Assembly: GCA_900553775.1 (NCBI GenBank)
Contig: USEZ01000111.1
Span: 1-6,366 of the forward strand
From: an uncultured Slackia sp.
GTDB lineage: Bacteria; Actinomycetota; Coriobacteriia; Coriobacteriales; Eggerthellaceae
Length of the DNA stretch: 6,366 nucleotides
Direction: 5' to 3'
Position 1 is the first letter of the stretch. Every line of letters starts with the position of its first letter. The notes under the pieces were generated by a model. That model was not told the origin of the DNA, did not search any database, and saw only the letters and a program-made list of their open reading frames with translations. The translations under genes and the position numbers were made by a program. Below, piece after piece: positions 5,993 through 6,366 of the stretch.

Positions 5993-6322
5993 ATGGCTGA
6001 AATCCGCGAGGGAAGCAATCCCAATTTCGCGCCTCCTGTCCAGGAGGGCATCGTGTTCGAATTCGCCGACGAGAAAGGCGAAACCGAACAGCTCGAGTTC
6101 TTGGGTCTGATCCTGCACAACGATCGTCGCTACGGGTTCTTCTTCCCGGTCGACGACGATGCTCCTGCGGGCTCTTCGGGCGAGGTGCTGATCCTCGAAG
6201 TGACCGAGCTTGACGAGGACGGCCAGCCTTCCGCATTTGAGCTTTTGGTCGACGAGGCCATCGCTCAAGAGGTGTACGACGCCTTCGTCGAGGCCACCAA
6301 GGATATCTATCGTTTCGTGTAG
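5993..6322 (+). CDS. DUF1292 family protein (YrzB-like), small acidic cytoplasmic protein
   Basis: The 109-residue product resembles the DUF1292 family, whose molecular role is unknown. It shows the family pattern of short beta strands: IVFEFADEKGETEQLEFLGL (20-39), a YGFFFPVDDD segment (47-56), then EVLILEVTELDEDGQPSAFELL (64-85) and a C-terminal helix DEAIAQEVYDAFVEATKD (87-104). It is strongly acidic, with no signal peptide or membrane segment. The ATG is preceded by an AAGGGA site 8 bases away, inside the end of secDF, and begins two bases after the secDF stop, so the two are very probably translated from one message. A start further upstream, inside secDF, is less likely because the family similarity begins near this Met. 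No terminator is visible in the 44 bases left in the window. Confidence 0.8.
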   Translation: MAEIREGSNPNFAPPVQEGIVFEFADEKGETEQLEFLGLILHNDRRYGFFFPVDDDAPAGSSGEVLILEVTELDEDGQPSAFELLVDEAIAQEVYDAFVEATKDIYRFV

Positions 6323-6366
6323 AGCTCGAAGAGGTTTCGCGCATACGGTTTTCCGGGCCCCGCTTC

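Noticed and set aside
3756..6344. Very long minus-strand open frame (862 codons) antisense to secDF
   Set aside because: It is a by-product of strong GC3 bias in secDF. Its translation is rich in Arg, His, Asp and Gln with no family resemblance, and the plus-strand SecDF reading is certain.

Overview
The window looks like a chromosomal segment of a high-GC actinobacterium, most likely of class Coriobacteriia (Eggerthellaceae-like). The best taxonomic evidence is in the SecDF protein. Its SecD half reads A-D-S and its SecF half reads S-L-Y-D-T-V-V-V-F at the conserved membrane aspartates, which I recall as the actinobacterial versions of these motifs. Unlike mycobacteria or Streptomyces, SecD and SecF are fused here. 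The genus is an inference; no rRNA or other decisive marker is present.

Layout, left to right. (1) 1-53 is the 3' part of a tRNA-Glu (anticodon CTC, encoded CCA) that starts outside the window. A strong intrinsic terminator follows at 64-93. Just behind it is a short tRNA-like stretch that cannot fold as a tRNA and may be a decayed copy. (2) 342-1178 on the minus strand encodes an AlkD-type DNA alkylation repair protein with an unusual hydrophilic insert of about 46 residues. (3) 1179-1745 is a long divergent spacer with no credible gene; it holds a two-copy 39-bp tandem repeat carrying a GC-rich palindrome. (4) 1746-2744 on the plus strand encodes an orphan protein with a C-terminal PD-(D/E)XK nuclease-like domain. 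(5) 2745-3410 is a second long spacer. Its first part contains a two-copy hairpin-plus-A-tract repeat at 114-bp spacing and a doubtful 65-codon ORF. Its end carries a candidate promoter, a small palindrome and a leader with two competing hairpins in front of secDF. (6) 3411-5990 encodes SecDF, and (7) 5993-6322 encodes a small acidic DUF1292 protein, two bases behind the secDF stop.

The SecDF-DUF1292 pair is the only obvious operon. SecDF is the proton-driven accessory motor of the Sec export pathway; the role of DUF1292 proteins is unknown. The alkylation repair gene and the nuclease-like gene diverge from each other and look like single-gene units. The nuclease-like gene has visibly weaker GC bias at third codon positions than secDF. 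I found no CRISPR array, insertion sequence, integrase or recognised defence cassette. The points most worth a second look are the cysteine-rich SecDF tail, the two intergenic repeats, the switch-like secDF leader and the insert in the AlkD protein.
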